This document shows positions 1 through 6,971 of a stretch of 18,856 bases of DNA, piece after piece (positions within the stretch are counted from its first letter, which is position 1; every line of letters begins with the position of its first letter). The position numbers and the translations under genes are program-made. The notes beneath the pieces were generated by a model. It saw only the letters and a list, made by a program, of their open reading frames with translations. It searched no databases and was not told the DNA's origin. This DNA comes from Caldimicrobium sp964595655 (GTDB lineage: Bacteria; Desulfobacterota; Thermodesulfobacteria; Thermodesulfobacteriales; Thermodesulfobacteriaceae), in contig CAZQQV010000028.1 in assembly GCA_964595655.1 (NCBI GenBank), positions 1-18,856 on the forward strand, read 5' to 3'.

Positions 1-32
1 TAATCAGATTGTAGAAACTTGCAATTTCAGAG

Positions 33-66
33 AAAGGGTTTTTATTAAATAATTTAAAAAACCTTT
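33..66 (+). promoter_or_regulatory. Imperfect inverted repeat in the aroF leader
   Basis: An 11-bp arm (33-43, AAAGGGTTTTT) pairs with 56-66 (AAAAAACCTTT) with one mismatch across a 12-base AT-only spacer. It lies 20 bases upstream of the DAHP synthase start. It could be the terminator of an upstream gene outside the window, or an operator or leader hairpin for this gene. I see no clear sigma-70 promoter here; TTGCAA at 19-24 with TATTAA at 43-48 is only a weak candidate, and its -10 would overlap the left arm. Confidence 0.3.
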
Positions 67-85
67 TGAAGGGAGGGATTTTATT

Positions 86-1207
86 ATGATTATCATTCTT
101 GAGCCTCACATAACTAAAGAGAGCAAGGAATTCAAAAATCTTATGGAATATTTGAAGCGATTTCCCCACTTACAGATAAAGGTAATGGAGCATCAGGGGG
201 TTACCCGCTCACTTGTTGAGGTGCATCTCATTGGGGAGGATTATATGGTATCCCAGGAGGAGTTAGAAAATTTACCGGGGGTCGAAAAGGCCATAAGGGT
301 TACTGCAAAATATAGGCTTATTGGAAGGCATGGTGCCCTTTCAGACTTTGGTTTTGAGTACCAGGGCCTCAAGTTCAGTCAAGATAGTTTTCACATCTTT
401 GCGGGGCTTTGTGCAGTTGACACCTATGAAAATGCCGAGGCTATCTTTAAGGCCTTGAAAGAGGTAGGGCTTTGCTGTGCCAGAATGGGCGCTTACAAGC
501 CAAGGACCTCCCCTTATGATTTCCAAGGGCATGGTAAGGCCTGTCTTCCCTGGCTTTTTGAATTAGCCGGAAAATACGGAATAAAGGTTATTGCCATGGA
601 GGTACTTGCTCCTCATCATATTGAGGAGATAAAGGAGGCCTTAGAAGAGGCTGGAAACCCATGCGGAGTTATCCTTCAGATAGGAACAAGAAATGCTCAA
701 AACTTTGAACTCCTTAAGGCGGTGGGAAGGCAACTTGAATTCCCTGTTCTCTACAAAAGGGGATATGGCCTTGCTTTAGAAGAAAGCCTGAATGCCGTAG
801 AGTATATTGCTTCAGAGGGGAACACCAAAATTATTTTCTGTTTAAGAGGAGTGAGAACCCATCTGGGTGATCCCCACAGAAATCTTGTTGACTTTGCCCA
901 TGTGCCAGTGGTGAAAAGGTTAACAAGGCTTCCTGTTTGCATTGATCCTTCTCATCCCATTGGCTCCAAAGTGGCTGATCCAGATGGAATAAAGGATATT
1001 TATCATGTAACTGCTCAAGGAGTTATAAGTGGAGCCAACATGGTGCTTGTTGAGTTTCATCCTCAGCCAGAAAAGGCACTCTGCGATGGCCCACAAAGCC
1101 TTCCCCTTTCTGAGCTACCTCTCTATGTGGAATACGTGCAAAAAGTCAGAGAATGTTATCTTGAATTGAAAAAGCTTGTCAAATCTCAAAAGGAGGAAAA
1201 GGAGTAA
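86..1207 (+). CDS. aroF: 3-deoxy-7-phosphoheptulonate (DAHP) synthase, type I-beta, divergent
   Basis: Cytoplasmic enzyme of this family condenses phosphoenolpyruvate and erythrose-4-phosphate, the first step of the shikimate pathway. Residues 1-85 look like the ferredoxin-like regulatory domain of the I-beta family; the TIM barrel follows. Visible signatures are YKPRTSPYDFQG (137-148), QIGTRN (198-203), VLYKRG (221-226), RGVRT (254-258), DPSH (287-290), VEFHPQPE (322-329) and DGPQSL (334-339). The four expected metal ligands are present: Cys109, His290, Glu323 and Asp334. Several normally invariant positions differ: AGPC reads AGLC, GGAYKP reads MGAYKP, GARNMQ reads GTRNAQ, and CERG reads CLRG at 252-255. 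A strong RBS (gggaggg, 71-77) fixes the ATG at 86. At 373 residues it is a little longer than Thermotoga-type enzymes. It is the first gene of a run with the phosphomutase 4 bases downstream. The catalytic set suggests activity, but a specialised paralogue is possible. Confidence 0.87.
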   Translation: MIIILEPHITKESKEFKNLMEYLKRFPHLQIKVMEHQGVTRSLVEVHLIGEDYMVSQEELENLPGVEKAIRVTAKYRLIGRHGALSDFGFEYQGLKFSQDSFHIFAGLCAVDTYENAEAIFKALKEVGLCCARMGAYKPRTSPYDFQGHGKACLPWLFELAGKYGIKVIAMEVLAPHHIEEIKEALEEAGNPCGVILQIGTRNAQNFELLKAVGRQLEFPVLYKRGYGLALEESLNAVEYIASEGNTKIIFCLRGVRTHLGDPHRNLVDFAHVPVVKRLTRLPVCIDPSHPIGSKVADPDGIKDIYHVTAQGVISGANMVLVEFHPQPEKALCDGPQSLPLSELPLYVEYVQKVRECYLELKKLVKSQKEEKE

Positions 1208-1211
1208 CATC

Positions 1212-2585
1212 ATGAAGGTAAGTCCCTTTATTTTTAGGGAATATGATATAAGAGGAAAGGTGGGAGTTGATTTTACTGAAGAGGTGGTAAGGCTTATTGG
1301 AAAGGCCTATGGCACCTTAGTTAAAAACTCTGGTGGAAAAAGAGTAGTCACTGGAAGGGATGGAAGGCTCTCTGGCCCAACACTTCATCATGCCCTCATA
1401 GAGGGAATTCTTTCAACGGGAGTTGATGTGGTAAACATTGGGGTTACACCCACTCCTGTTATGTACTTCTCTCTTTTTACCCTGGATGGGATTGACGGGG
1501 GCATTCAGCTTACAGGGTCTCACAATCCTCCAGAATTCAATGGTCTTAAAATCTGCCTTGGAAAGGATACCCTTTTCGGAAAGCAAATTCAGGAAATCCG
1601 CCAAATCATTGAAAAGGATGCCTTTGTGGAAGGAAGGGCAAATTATTTTGAGGTAAATGTGCTTGATACATACATTGAGTATCTTCAAAATCACATAAAA
1701 CTTGAAAGGCCTTTAAGACTTGCCCTTGACCCAGGAAATGGGGTTTGTGCCTTGACTGCACCTGAGATTTTTAAAAGGCTTGGCTGCGAAGTAGAATGTC
1801 TCTTTTGCGAAGTGGATGGGACTTTTCCTAATCATCACCCCGATCCTGTTGTTCCTGAAAATTTGAAATTTCTCAAAGATACAGTTATTCAAAAGGGCCT
1901 TGAGGCAGGCTTTGGCTATGATGGAGATGGAGATAGAATTGGAGTGGTTGATGAGAAGGGAAATATTATCTGGGGGGATCAGCTTTTGATTATTTTTGCA
2001 AAAGATCTTCTTGAGAAACATCCTGGGGCCAAAATAATTGGTGAGGTTAAGTGTTCAAGGGTTCTCTATCAGACCATTGAGAAACTCGGTGGAATTCCTA
2101 TTATGTGGAAAACTGGTCATTCTTTGATTAAAAACAAAATGAAGGAAGAGGGGGCCCTTCTTGCTGGGGAGATGAGTGGCCATATCTTCTTTGCAGACAG
2201 ATGGTTTGGCTTTGATGACGGAGTTTATGCAAGCTTAAGACTTGCAGAGATTCTCTCAAGATCCACAAAGCCCCTTTCAAGTTATCTTGAAGGCCTTCCT
2301 CGGATGTATGCAACTCCTGAGATTAGAACGGAGTGCCCAGATGAAATTAAGTTTCAGGTGGTTTCTGAGCTTGTGGAGAGATTTAAGAAGGAAGGGCTAA
2401 AAGTGATTGATATTGATGGAGCAAGAATTGAGTTTGACAAGGGCTGGGCCCTTGTTAGAGCCTCAAATACCCAGCCAGTCCTTGTTTTACGCTTTGAGGC
2501 AGAAGAAGAGGAATTTTTGGAGGTCTTAAAAGAGAGGGTATATTCAGCCCTTAAGGAGGTTTTAAAGAAATATGCAATCTCTTAA
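1212..2585 (+). CDS. Phosphomannomutase/phosphoglucomutase (alpha-D-phosphohexomutase family)
   Basis: Interconverts hexose 6-phosphate and hexose 1-phosphate, supplying sugar 1-phosphates for nucleotide sugars and polysaccharides. In the 457-residue protein, all family signatures are visible in order: N-terminal FREYDIRG (8-15), the phosphoserine loop TGSHNP with Ser103 (101-106), the Mg-binding DGDGDR (237-242), the sugar-binding GEMSGH (319-324) and the C-terminal phosphate-binding RASNTQP (416-422). FREYDIRG is typical of the bifunctional ManB/AlgC type, but specificity between mannose and glucose cannot be read with certainty. An upstream in-frame ATG at 1176 lies inside aroF; I chose 1212 because the run AAAGGAGGAAAAGGAG (1188-1203) is a strong RBS just before it and the protein then begins at the family's usual N-terminus. 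It follows aroF by 4 bases and overlaps the next gene by 14. Confidence 0.93.
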   Translation: MKVSPFIFREYDIRGKVGVDFTEEVVRLIGKAYGTLVKNSGGKRVVTGRDGRLSGPTLHHALIEGILSTGVDVVNIGVTPTPVMYFSLFTLDGIDGGIQLTGSHNPPEFNGLKICLGKDTLFGKQIQEIRQIIEKDAFVEGRANYFEVNVLDTYIEYLQNHIKLERPLRLALDPGNGVCALTAPEIFKRLGCEVECLFCEVDGTFPNHHPDPVVPENLKFLKDTVIQKGLEAGFGYDGDGDRIGVVDEKGNIIWGDQLLIIFAKDLLEKHPGAKIIGEVKCSRVLYQTIEKLGGIPIMWKTGHSLIKNKMKEEGALLAGEMSGHIFFADRWFGFDDGVYASLRLAEILSRSTKPLSSYLEGLPRMYATPEIRTECPDEIKFQVVSELVERFKKEGLKVIDIDGARIEFDKGWALVRASNTQPVLVLRFEAEEEEFLEVLKERVYSALKEVLKKYAIS

Positions 2586-3009
2586 GGATTTTCTCTCAAG
2601 TATTAATCTCCCACCTAAGGTTAAAAACCACTTAAAGCTTTACCTTGAGATTAAAAAGCACTGGAAAGAAATTATGGGGGAATTCTCAGAGAGAACAAAA
2701 CCTCTCATTATTGAGAGGGAGGTGCTTTTAATTGGAGTTTCTGACCACTATCTTCTTCAGGAATTAAATCAGCGCTATCTTGAGATTTATGAAAGGATGG
2801 AGAACCTTTTAAAGGAAAAGGGATGCCCCTTTATTAAAGGCTTAAAATTCATTTATTGGAGAGGGTTTGAAGATTTTCCTGAAGGGAAAAAGAAAGGGAA
2901 AATTATTTCTGAGGAAGAAGTAAAGCCCTTAGAGGAGCTCTGTATGAGGCTTCCTGATAAAGAGCTCTCTCAAACCTTTCAAAAAATTCTCAAGCATCTC
3001 TCCTCTTAG
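2572..3009 (+). CDS. DUF721 / DciA-like protein
   Basis: A 145-residue soluble protein resembling the DUF721 (DciA) family, members of which load the replicative helicase DnaB in many bacteria. The visible match is the DUF721 pattern: a helical N-terminus, W-K-E-I-M-G-E at about 32-38 (family W..ivG), TKPLIIEREVLLIGVSDHY (43-61; the beta hairpin, family 'tkP..ie.g.L.V.v.d..w'), then LLQELNQRYLEI (62-73; family 'eL....ei'). The tail (about 100-145) is charged and helical with no motif I recognise. The ATG at 2572 overlaps the end of the phosphomutase by 14 bases and has AAGGAGGT at 2553-2560 within the upstream gene, so the two are probably translationally coupled. The pairing of a replication protein with shikimate and sugar genes looks coincidental. 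Family call moderate; function by family inference only. Confidence 0.62.
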   Translation: MQSLKDFLSSINLPPKVKNHLKLYLEIKKHWKEIMGEFSERTKPLIIEREVLLIGVSDHYLLQELNQRYLEIYERMENLLKEKGCPFIKGLKFIYWRGFEDFPEGKKKGKIISEEEVKPLEELCMRLPDKELSQTFQKILKHLSS

Positions 3010-3071
3010 CTTTTTTACGCAACCCAAGAATTTTCTGTCTTGTTTTTTTCACAAAAAAATTTTGAAATTTC

Positions 3072-3139
3072 GTGATAGCCGAAACCTTCAGGTTGCGAAA
3101 GATTCTTAAAATTTTTTTACGCAGGCTAAAGCCTTCACC
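3072..3139 (+). repeat. REP-like two-part repeat, copy 1
   Basis: Unit A (3072-3096, beginning gtgatagccgaaaccttca) is followed by an AT-rich linker containing AAAATTTT and unit B (3119-3139, containing caggctaaagcc). The same A-linker-B order recurs at 6287-6344, 6431-6493 and 15220-15278. It sits directly downstream of the dciA-like stop codon, a typical REP location. Copies are degenerate. Confidence 0.6.
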
Positions 3140-3243
3140 TTCCTACTTTAGTTCCTTTTTCTCTTAAATCAAAAGCTCACAGCCTCCTTATTAACTCCTG
3201 ATTGATGTCCATGGGCTTGTCTTGAGCTATATTTCCCTCCATC

Positions 3244-3267
3244 AAATTAGCTCATAAATTAGCTCAT
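3244..3267 (+). repeat. 12-bp tandem duplication
   Basis: AAATTAGCTCAT occurs twice in immediate succession at 3244-3255 and 3256-3267. A simple slip-type duplication with no evident function. Confidence 0.7.
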
Positions 3268-3379
3268 AATTTCATAAAAGCAGAAACAGTAATATCTATA
3301 AACTCCAGGTTGCCTTAGATGCAAAGGCTAAAATTCAGTAGGCTCATTCTACAAGACTTTTAAAAAATCAAAAAGTTGT

Positions 3380-3385
3380 TATAAT
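3380..3385 (+). promoter_or_regulatory. Putative -10 box for the Rrf2-family gene
   Basis: A perfect TATAAT lies 45 bases upstream of the ATG at 3431. No good -35 is seen at 16-18 bases spacing (the position reads cttta-like sequence), so the promoter would be weak or activator-dependent. Rrf2 regulators often control their own promoters, which would fit, but I cannot identify a defined operator. Confidence 0.35.
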
Positions 3386-3430
3386 ATGTTAAGTTTTAGA
3401 ATATTTAAAATTAGGTAAAGAGGTTGGGAT

Positions 3431-3859
3431 ATGGAATTTGGGATTATGGAGGACTATGCGGTAAGGATGGTTCTCTATCTTTCAAAAAACCCTGAAAAGA
3501 TAGCCACCCGTCAGGAAATAAGTCAGGCTATGCAGATTCCCTTGACAGTAGTTGCAAGAATTGGCCAGACCCTTGAGGCTTCAGGAATTGTTGAAATTCA
3601 CAGGGGAAAAAAGGGAGGATATAAACTGAGAAAACCTCCGGAAAAAATTACCCTTCTTGAGGTACTTGAAAGTTTAATTGGGAGAATTTCTATAAATAAA
3701 TGTGTGGATAATCCCAAATTTTGTGTAAGAGAGGGGATATGCCCGGTAAATATTATTTGGAAAGACATAAATGAAAAATTTAGAAAACTTCTTAAAATTG
3801 ATTTTAAAACTCTTCTTGAAATGGAGGCCCCTTTAATTAAAGAGAAGGGGGCTTTATGA
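3431..3859 (+). CDS. Rrf2-family [Fe-S] transcriptional regulator
   Basis: A 142-residue DNA-binding regulator. The N-terminal winged helix matches the Rrf2 pattern: DYAVRMVLYLS (8-18), ATRQEISQAMQIP (25-37), then the wing HRGKKGGYKLRKPPEKITLLEV (57-78; RGxxGGYxL is the family signature). Three cysteines, Cys91, Cys98 and Cys104 (C-x6-C-x5-C), occupy the cluster-binding region and closely match IscR/NsrR spacing, so it probably senses iron-sulfur status, redox or NO through a [2Fe-2S] or [4Fe-4S] cluster. ATG at 3431 is supported by AGAGG a few bases upstream; an in-frame ATG at 3446 would remove five residues. Its last codons overlap the following phosphatase start by 4 bases (ATGA). It is too divergent to name as IscR, NsrR or CymR, and no Fe-S assembly genes are adjacent. 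Confidence 0.88.
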   Translation: MEFGIMEDYAVRMVLYLSKNPEKIATRQEISQAMQIPLTVVARIGQTLEASGIVEIHRGKKGGYKLRKPPEKITLLEVLESLIGRISINKCVDNPKFCVREGICPVNIIWKDINEKFRKLLKIDFKTLLEMEAPLIKEKGAL

Positions 3860-4479
3860 AGAATTTTATTATTTTAAGACATGGCCCTATTTCTGAGGAA
3901 TATCGCAAAGTTTTTTATGGTCAACTGGATGTCCCTCTTTCTCCAGAGGGAGAAAAGCTTTCCCTTGAAGTAGTAGAGGAGCTAAGTTCTCTTCCCTTAA
4001 AGAAACTTTTTTCAAGTCCTCTAAAGAGAGCTTTGTATCCAGCCAAGATTTTATCTGAAAGGACAGGGCTTCCCCTTGAAATTCGAGAGGAGCTTAAAGA
4101 AATTAATTACGGCGCCTGGACAGGAAGACCAAGAGAAGAGGTCTATCTTGAGCCCCTTTTCTGGGAAAGGCTTAAAAAAGATGATCTATCCCCACCTAAT
4201 GGAGAATCTATAAAGGATTTGAGAAAACGCGCAAAAATCTTCTGGGAATCTTTCAATTCCAGTGAAGAAGGCAATTTTGCTATTTTCACTCACGGGGGAT
4301 TCATAAGGGCACTTCTTTGCGAACTTTTGGGGCTTGATAGCTCCTTTTTCTTTACCTTTGAGGTTTATCACTTAAGGGCAGTTCTCATAACCCTTTTTGA
4401 GGATGGAATTTTTATCATCAAAGGCCTTAACTTAAGGCCAGGGCAAATCAGAGATCTTTTAATAGCCTCTTATTGGTGA
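3856..4479 (+). CDS. Histidine phosphatase family protein (phosphoglycerate mutase-like)
   Basis: A 207-residue cytoplasmic phosphatase of the histidine phosphatase branch 1. The catalytic RHG motif is at 8-10 (His9 is the phospho-acceptor), followed by the YGQLDVPLSPEG segment (21-32), SSPLKRA with Arg58 in the phosphate pocket, the acid in LKEINYG (Glu82), and the second histidine in FTHGGFIRALL (His146). The 'FYGxxDvpLSpeG' and 'GxWtGrp' patterns are common in CobC-type alpha-ribazole phosphatases and in broad-specificity phosphatases; the substrate cannot be decided from sequence. It begins within the stop codon of the Rrf2 gene (ATGA overlap at 3856-3859), so it is translationally coupled to the regulator. 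It ends with TGA, showing that TGA works as a normal stop in this genome. Confidence 0.85.
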   Translation: MKNFIILRHGPISEEYRKVFYGQLDVPLSPEGEKLSLEVVEELSSLPLKKLFSSPLKRALYPAKILSERTGLPLEIREELKEINYGAWTGRPREEVYLEPLFWERLKKDDLSPPNGESIKDLRKRAKIFWESFNSSEEGNFAIFTHGGFIRALLCELLGLDSSFFFTFEVYHLRAVLITLFEDGIFIIKGLNLRPGQIRDLLIASYW

Positions 4480-4783
4480 TTTAAACACCCTTCACTCAAG
4501 CTAAAGTTTTTGAATCCCATCCAAATCACTTCGAAAATAGAAACCCTCTTATTAAACCTCTAATTCCTCCTAATTCCTCCTTTACAGCCTCATAGTCGTT
4601 TAATTCTTTCTTTGTGATTTGTGGGGTACCTCCATCTTACTAAACTTAGTTTGGCCATATAGAAATTTATAATACCGCCTTTCAAAATAAGACCTTTTCA
4701 TTTTTCAACAAAAGTGATATATTGTTGAAAATTTAATCTTGAGAGATAAAATTAGGCTCTAAAAATCGGAGGGGGAGGAAGAT
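4480..4783. other. Noncoding gap upstream of the tauE-like gene
   Basis: About 300 bases with no intact gene. It contains a tandem 10-bp duplication (TAATTCCTCC at 4561-4570 and 4571-4580), a frameshifted coding-like stretch on the minus strand (about 4526-4658, see findings) and a perfect spaced palindrome at 4702-4731. Confidence 0.55.
4702..4731 (+). promoter_or_regulatory. Perfect inverted repeat, probable operator for the tauE-like operon
   Basis: TTTTCAACAA (4702-4711) and TTGTTGAAAA (4722-4731) are exact inverted repeats with a 10-base spacer. Half-site centres are 20 bases apart, about two helical turns, as expected for a dimeric regulator. A plausible promoter, TTGTTG (4722-4727) with 17 bases to GATAAA (4745-4750), would place the -35 inside the right arm. 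The ATG at 4784 follows 52 bases after the repeat. The regulator is unknown. Confidence 0.5.
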
Positions 4784-5749
4784 ATGAGAGGTCATTCTTT
4801 GGGATTGCCTTTCTTTTTTTCTTTTTTGTTCTTTTCTTTTTTCCTTTTCGGTGAGGTTTTTGCTTCACAGGCAGCCCCTCAGATTATGGAGGGTGGATCA
4901 AGTTTTCCCTGGTGGGCCTGGCCTTTGTTACTTTTCATTGTAACTTTTATTCTTGGAATCATTGCTGTTCTTGGGGGAGTAGGTGGAGGAGTTTTATTTG
5001 TGCCTATTGTGGGAGGATTTTTTCCTTTTAATCTGGACTTTGTGAGAGGTGCAGGCTTACTTGTGGCCCTTTCAGGGGCTTTAGCTGCAGGTCCAGGTCT
5101 TTTGAGAAGAGGTCTTGCTGATCTGAGGCTTGCCATTCCTCTTGCCCTTATTGCCTCAGCCAGTGCCATTGTGGGTGCCATGATTGGGCTTTCCCTTCCC
5201 AAAAATGTTGTAAACACTCTCCTTGGTTTAACTATTCTTGGAATTGTGGTGATTATGCTTACAGCCAAAAAGTCAGAATATCCCGAAGTAAAACAGGCAG
5301 ATGCCTTATCTCAGGCTTTAAAGATTTATGGAGTTTATTATGAGCCAACCACTGGAAAAGAGGTGGAGTGGAAGGTTCACAGAACCCCGATTGCTCTTTT
5401 ACTTTTTGTAATTATTGGAATTATGGCAGGGATGTTTGGTCTTGGAGCGGGTTGGGCGAATGTGCCGGTTTTGAATCTTCTTATGGGAGTTCCTCTCAAA
5501 GTTGCCGTTTCAACCAGTAAGTTTTTACTTTCCATAACGGATACCTCAGCTGCGTGGATTTATCTCAATAGCGGAGCCATAATTCCCATGGTGGTTGTTC
5601 CCTCTATCATAGGAATTATGCTTGGCTCTATTGTTGGTGTGAGGGTTCTTGCAGTGGCCAAACCCAAAATTATTCGCTGGGTTGTCATTGGACTGCTTGC
5701 CTTTTCCGGGCTTAGAGCCCTTCTTAAAGGGTTGGGTATCTGGACTTAA
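4784..5749 (+). CDS. TauE/SafE-family anion (sulfite/organosulfonate) exporter
   Basis: A 321-residue polytopic inner-membrane protein of the TauE/SafE (DUF81) family, whose members export sulfite, sulfoacetate or related anions or import sulfur compounds. Two copies of the family's glycine-rich core are visible: LGGVGGGVLFVPIVGGFF (63-80) and GLGAGWANVPVLNLLMG (219-235) followed by AVSTSKFLLS (241-250). About eight hydrophobic segments can be seen. A strongly hydrophobic N-terminus (9-28) ending in FASQA looks like a cleavable signal peptide or an extra first helix, which not all family members have. A soluble linker occupies about 161-200. The RBS ggaggggggaggaag-like purine run (4769-4781) supports ATG 4784. 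It is followed after 23 bases by a small membrane gene with the same orientation and then a terminator. In a sulfur-metabolising thermophile, sulfite is a likely substrate, but that is inference. Confidence 0.85.
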   Translation: MRGHSLGLPFFFSFLFFSFFLFGEVFASQAAPQIMEGGSSFPWWAWPLLLFIVTFILGIIAVLGGVGGGVLFVPIVGGFFPFNLDFVRGAGLLVALSGALAAGPGLLRRGLADLRLAIPLALIASASAIVGAMIGLSLPKNVVNTLLGLTILGIVVIMLTAKKSEYPEVKQADALSQALKIYGVYYEPTTGKEVEWKVHRTPIALLLFVIIGIMAGMFGLGAGWANVPVLNLLMGVPLKVAVSTSKFLLSITDTSAAWIYLNSGAIIPMVVVPSIIGIMLGSIVGVRVLAVAKPKIIRWVVIGLLAFSGLRALLKGLGIWT

Positions 5750-5772
5750 TTTACAATAAGAGGAGGGGAGCC

Positions 5773-6189
5773 ATGGCTCAAGAAATTAAACCTTCAGAGG
5801 AACAGCTCGCTTATGCCAATCTTCTTGACTGGGGAATGAAATTAGGCTTGATAGCCATTGTGATTACCTTTTTAATTTATGTCTTTGGTATTCTTCCTCC
5901 TTATATTCCTGTTGAGGAGTTACCCAGATATTGGAAGTTAAATGTCCATCAATATCTTGAGGCAACAGAGATTCAGTCTGGATGGACCTGGTTAAAATTA
6001 ATTTCAAAGGGAGATTTTTTGAACTTTCTTCCAATTGCCTTTTTAGCAGCTTTGACTATCTTGTGTTACATAAGGATTCTTCCCATTTATTTTAAGAAAA
6101 AGGACACCCTTTATGGATTTCTTTGTTTGTTGCAAATTTTGATTCTCTTGCTTGCAGCTTCAGGGCTATTGAAGGTAGGAGCTCACTAA
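5773..6189 (+). CDS. Small 3-TM membrane protein paired with the TauE-like exporter
   Basis: A 138-residue membrane protein with three clear hydrophobic segments at about 22-42, 82-103 and 112-133, and a 40-residue soluble loop between the first two containing a Trp/Tyr-rich patch (ELPRYWKLNVHQYLEA, 49-64). I do not recognise the family with certainty; small membrane proteins (for example DUF1634) are known next to TauE-type genes in other prokaryotes, and this has a similar size and topology. The RBS aagaggagggg (5758-5768) precedes the ATG. It lies 23 bases after the exporter and immediately before the terminator, so it is the last gene of a two-gene operon and is probably an accessory or partner subunit of the exporter. 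No catalytic motif seen. Confidence 0.75.
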   Translation: MAQEIKPSEEQLAYANLLDWGMKLGLIAIVITFLIYVFGILPPYIPVEELPRYWKLNVHQYLEATEIQSGWTWLKLISKGDFLNFLPIAFLAALTILCYIRILPIYFKKKDTLYGFLCLLQILILLLAASGLLKVGAH

Positions 6190-6201
6190 TTAGATAATTT
6201 T

Positions 6202-6238
6202 CCCTCTGGGGATATTTTCCCAGAGGGGTTTTCTTGTT
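6202..6238 (+). terminator. Rho-independent terminator of the tauE-like operon
   Basis: A perfect 9-bp stem, CCCTCTGGG (6202-6210) and CCCAGAGGG (6219-6227), with an 8-base loop, followed by gttttcttgttt. It begins 13 bases after the stop of the 3-TM gene. Confidence 0.92.
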
Positions 6239-6243
6239 TCATA

Positions 6244-6270
6244 TTCGCAGTTGAAGGTTTTTCGGTTGCT
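6244..6270 (-). repeat. REP-like unit A, inverted solo copy
   Basis: The reverse complement of this stretch (CCGAAAAACCTTCAACTGCG core) resembles unit A of copy 1 (ccgaaaccttcaggttgcg) apart from a two-base insertion and two substitutions. It lies head to head with copy 2, just after the terminator. Confidence 0.5.
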
Positions 6271-6286
6271 TTCTTTAAATTTTTTT

Positions 6287-6344
6287 GTAGTAGCTGAAAT
6301 CTTCATTTGCTTATTTTTTCCCTCAGGTTAAAGCCTGCAGTTGC
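6287..6344 (+). repeat. REP-like two-part repeat, copy 2
   Basis: Unit A begins gtagtagctgaaatcttca and unit B contains caggttaaagcctgcagttg. Same order and similar spacing as at 3072-3139, with a T-rich linker. Confidence 0.6.
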
Positions 6345-6430
6345 TAAATTAGATATTTTTTTGGTTATACAGGTAATCCCAAGATTAAGCTTTGTGCTGA
6401 AATTCCAGGTTTTTCTTATTTAAAATCAAG

Positions 6431-6493
6431 GTGGCCAAGGTCTTGGGGCTACTGTTTGGAAAATTTTATCGCGGGTTAAAGTCTGCGGTTACC
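6431..6493 (+). repeat. REP-like two-part repeat, copy 3
   Basis: Unit A begins gtggccaaggtcttggggct, the linker contains AAAATTTT, and unit B is the best preserved in the window (cgcgggttaaagtctgcggt, ending in tacc). A second unit A (gtaatagccccaagctttag, 6516-6535) follows closely. Confidence 0.6.
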
Positions 6494-6767
6494 AAATTTA
6501 TAATTTTGGATTATTGTAATAGCCCCAAGCTTTAGATTGCTGCTACCTTGATGTGAATTTTTTAATGTAGATAGTTAAAATGTAGACACTTAAAATGTGA
6601 ATATGAAAAATTCAAAAAATTTGCGATAGAGGAAGAAAATCCAGAGCCTCCATGGAGGAAAGCCCAAGAGAATCTCAAGGAGATTTTGAAATTTACCATC
6701 CAAGTGGGAAGCTTATTCTTTAAGAGAAATTTGGCAAAAAGGGTGACCTTTTGCCTTTGCAAATAGG

Positions 6768-6790
6768 GTCACTTTTTCGCACAGCACTAA
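6768..6790 (+). mobile_element. Solo IS-like terminal repeat
   Basis: This 23-base stretch matches, by eye, 18 of 23 positions of the right inverted repeat at 12597-12619. It is preceded by an internal short inverted repeat, GTGACC (6743-6748) and GGTCAC (6767-6772). The arrangement of spaced GTGAC/GTCAC blocks next to a TGTTA-type tip recalls the ends of IS21-family elements, but I cannot confirm the family. No transposase gene remains nearby. Confidence 0.4.
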
Positions 6791-6935
6791 CAGAGGGGTT
6801 TTAAAAAGTTTAGACTTTGATTGATTTTATCTGTTATTCTGGAAAGAAAAGCAGGATAGAGGTCTTTCGGCAACCTTGCGGTGAATTCTTGAAATCTAAA
6901 ATACAGTGAATTCACAATCCCCTTAATACAAGTTT

Positions 6936-6963
6936 TTGAAAAAAGACAAAGTTGCATTATAAT
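6936..6963 (+). promoter_or_regulatory. Sigma-70-type promoter of ffs-selC
   Basis: TTGAAA at 6936-6941, a 16-base spacer and a perfect TATAAT at 6958-6963. The predicted transcription start, 7-9 bases downstream, falls at the first base of the SRP RNA stem (6972). No terminator is visible between the SRP RNA and the tRNA, so both probably depend on this promoter. Confidence 0.8.
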
Positions 6964-6971
6964 TTTTTTTA

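Larger units (their letters stand above)
3010..3430. other. Noncoding gap between dciA-like gene and rrf2-type regulator
   Basis: No convincing gene is seen on either strand. It holds one two-part REP-like repeat (3072-3139), a 12-bp tandem duplication (AAATTAGCTCAT at 3244-3255 and 3256-3267), and a TATAAT box at 3380-3385 that could serve the regulator gene. The longest tidy minus-strand reading frame I noticed (about 3176-3242, 21 codons) lacks any recognisable similarity. Confidence 0.6.
6190..6971. other. Noncoding gap with REP-like repeats and an IS-like end
   Basis: Nearly 800 bases without an intact gene. In order it holds the operon terminator, an inverted REP unit (6244-6270), two two-part REP-like repeats (6287-6344, 6431-6493), a further unit A (6516-6547), three imperfect 14-15-base repeats around 6560-6600, a start-less coding-like stretch (6575-6763), a lone 23-bp IS-like end (6768-6790) and the ffs promoter. 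The pattern is that of a degraded mobile-element and repeat-rich spacer. Confidence 0.6.

Noticed and set aside
3176..3242. 21-codon minus-strand ORF with an RBS-like purine run nearby
   Set aside because: Too short and without recognisable similarity; the area also contains a tandem duplication and no promoter pointing to it.
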